Of a DNA stretch of 50,261 nt, positions 50,010 through 50,261 are shown one piece after another; position 1 is the first letter of the stretch; each line of letters begins with the position of its first letter. The stretch comes from Streptomyces sparsogenes (GTDB taxonomy: Bacteria > Actinomycetota > Actinomycetes > Streptomycetales > Streptomycetaceae), in the NCBI RefSeq assembly GCF_001704635.1, contig NZ_MAXF01000180.1, forward strand, positions 1 through 50,261, given 5' to 3'. The translations under genes and the position numbers were made by a program. Below the pieces are notes generated by a model. It had not been told where the DNA came from, made no database searches, and was given only the letters and a program-made list of their open reading frames with translations.

Positions 50010-50261
50010 GGGACGGTCTTCACCGAAAGGGAGCGGAGCCATGCCTCGCAGGCCAATGTCTTGTCGAGCGGACCCATGTGCTTGGGGTCCGGCATGAGGT
50101 CCGAGAGCACACGGCGGAAGCCTTCGCGACCGACCAGCCCCAGCTCGGCGAGGCGCGACTCCTCACACATCTCCCGCATCTTGGGAAGGCTGCGCTTCCG
50201 ACCGGTATAGACGTCCATCGTGAAATGGCTCTTGGTGGTCCGGTCGAGGACGTAATCCGGC
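49997..50261 (-). CDS. Lasso peptide cyclase (C, asparagine synthetase-like), C-terminal part
   Basis: The last 87 codons of a gene that runs off the right edge. The sequence PDYVLDRTTKSHFTMDVYTGRKR followed by LPKMREMCEESRLAELGLV and LDKTLACEAWLRS is the C-terminal region of asparagine-synthetase-like lasso cyclases, which activate the Asp or Glu side chain as an AMP ester and close the isopeptide ring. The catalytic ATP-binding part is outside the window, as is the precursor gene. Only position and C-terminal homology support this call, but its neighbours make it firm. Confidence 0.85.
   Translation of the reverse strand, partial: PDYVLDRTTKSHFTMDVYTGRKRSLPKMREMCEESRLAELGLVGREGFRRVLSDLMPDPKHMGPLDKTLACEAWLRSLSVKTVPQSR

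Noticed and set aside
1..50261. tRNA, rRNA and riboswitch genes.
   Set aside because: No cloverleaf-like or conserved aptamer sequence was recognised by eye; a covariance-model search was not possible.

Overview
The window is typical Streptomyces chromosome. It is very GC rich, uses many GTG starts, has short intergenic gaps, and carries streptomycete markers: a mycothiol-dependent isomerase-family protein, an MbtH protein, DUF6643, a Rv1733c-type membrane protein, RsbW-like ATPases and double-TerD and phosphoketolase genes. No tRNA, rRNA, CRISPR array or phage module was seen. Gene products were recognised from protein motifs and starts were chosen by ribosome binding sites, overlaps and family length; nothing was searched against a database.

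Layout. 1-1760: right part of an IS1634-type insertion sequence with a frameshifted transposase, lying about 60 bp upstream of a Tat-exported family 8 polysaccharide lyase (1822-4386). 4428-5912: WYL regulator and SnoaL-like protein with a palindromic operator between them. 6138-11089: MFS carrier, PucR-type regulator, 3-hydroxybutyrate-type dehydrogenase and a NUDIX hydrolase. 11336-12391: O-antigen-ligase-like membrane protein.

12395-17808 is a compact 4-hydroxyphenylglycine (Hpg) cassette. hmaS, hmo and hpgT are translationally coupled on the minus strand, a divergent gene encodes an MbtH-like protein, and an O-methyltransferase lies convergent to it. The cassette makes a non-proteinogenic amino acid normally used by peptide synthetases, yet no synthetase gene lies in the window.

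17930-47178 is mostly core-like sequence. It holds a MurI-like racemase, a membrane glycosyltransferase, a TerD protein, a MOSC protein and a stress or redox neighbourhood: LuxR-type response regulator, TlpA-like lipoprotein, cNMP-binding protein without a DNA-binding domain, phosphoketolase, RsbW-like ATPase, universal stress protein and Rv1733c-like protein. It also holds a beta-helix/AAA ATPase fusion, a membrane hydrolase whose catalytic fold appears split by membrane helices, a DeoR regulator, a TetR-DUF4865-phosphotriesterase operon with a clear operator, a ROK/MFS divergent pair, and several small conserved proteins.

47252-50261 (running off the right edge) is the 3' half of a lasso-peptide gene cluster. 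On the minus strand, in order of transcription, it holds the C-terminus of the lasso cyclase (C), the PqqD-like leader-binding protein (B1), the transglutaminase-like leader protease (B2), a JmjC/cupin-type Fe(II)/2-oxoglutarate oxygenase and then an AraC-family regulator. The precursor gene should lie upstream of C, outside the window. The oxygenase, 15 bp after B2, suggests a hydroxylated lasso peptide. This cluster and the orphan Hpg cassette are the two most interesting parts of the window.
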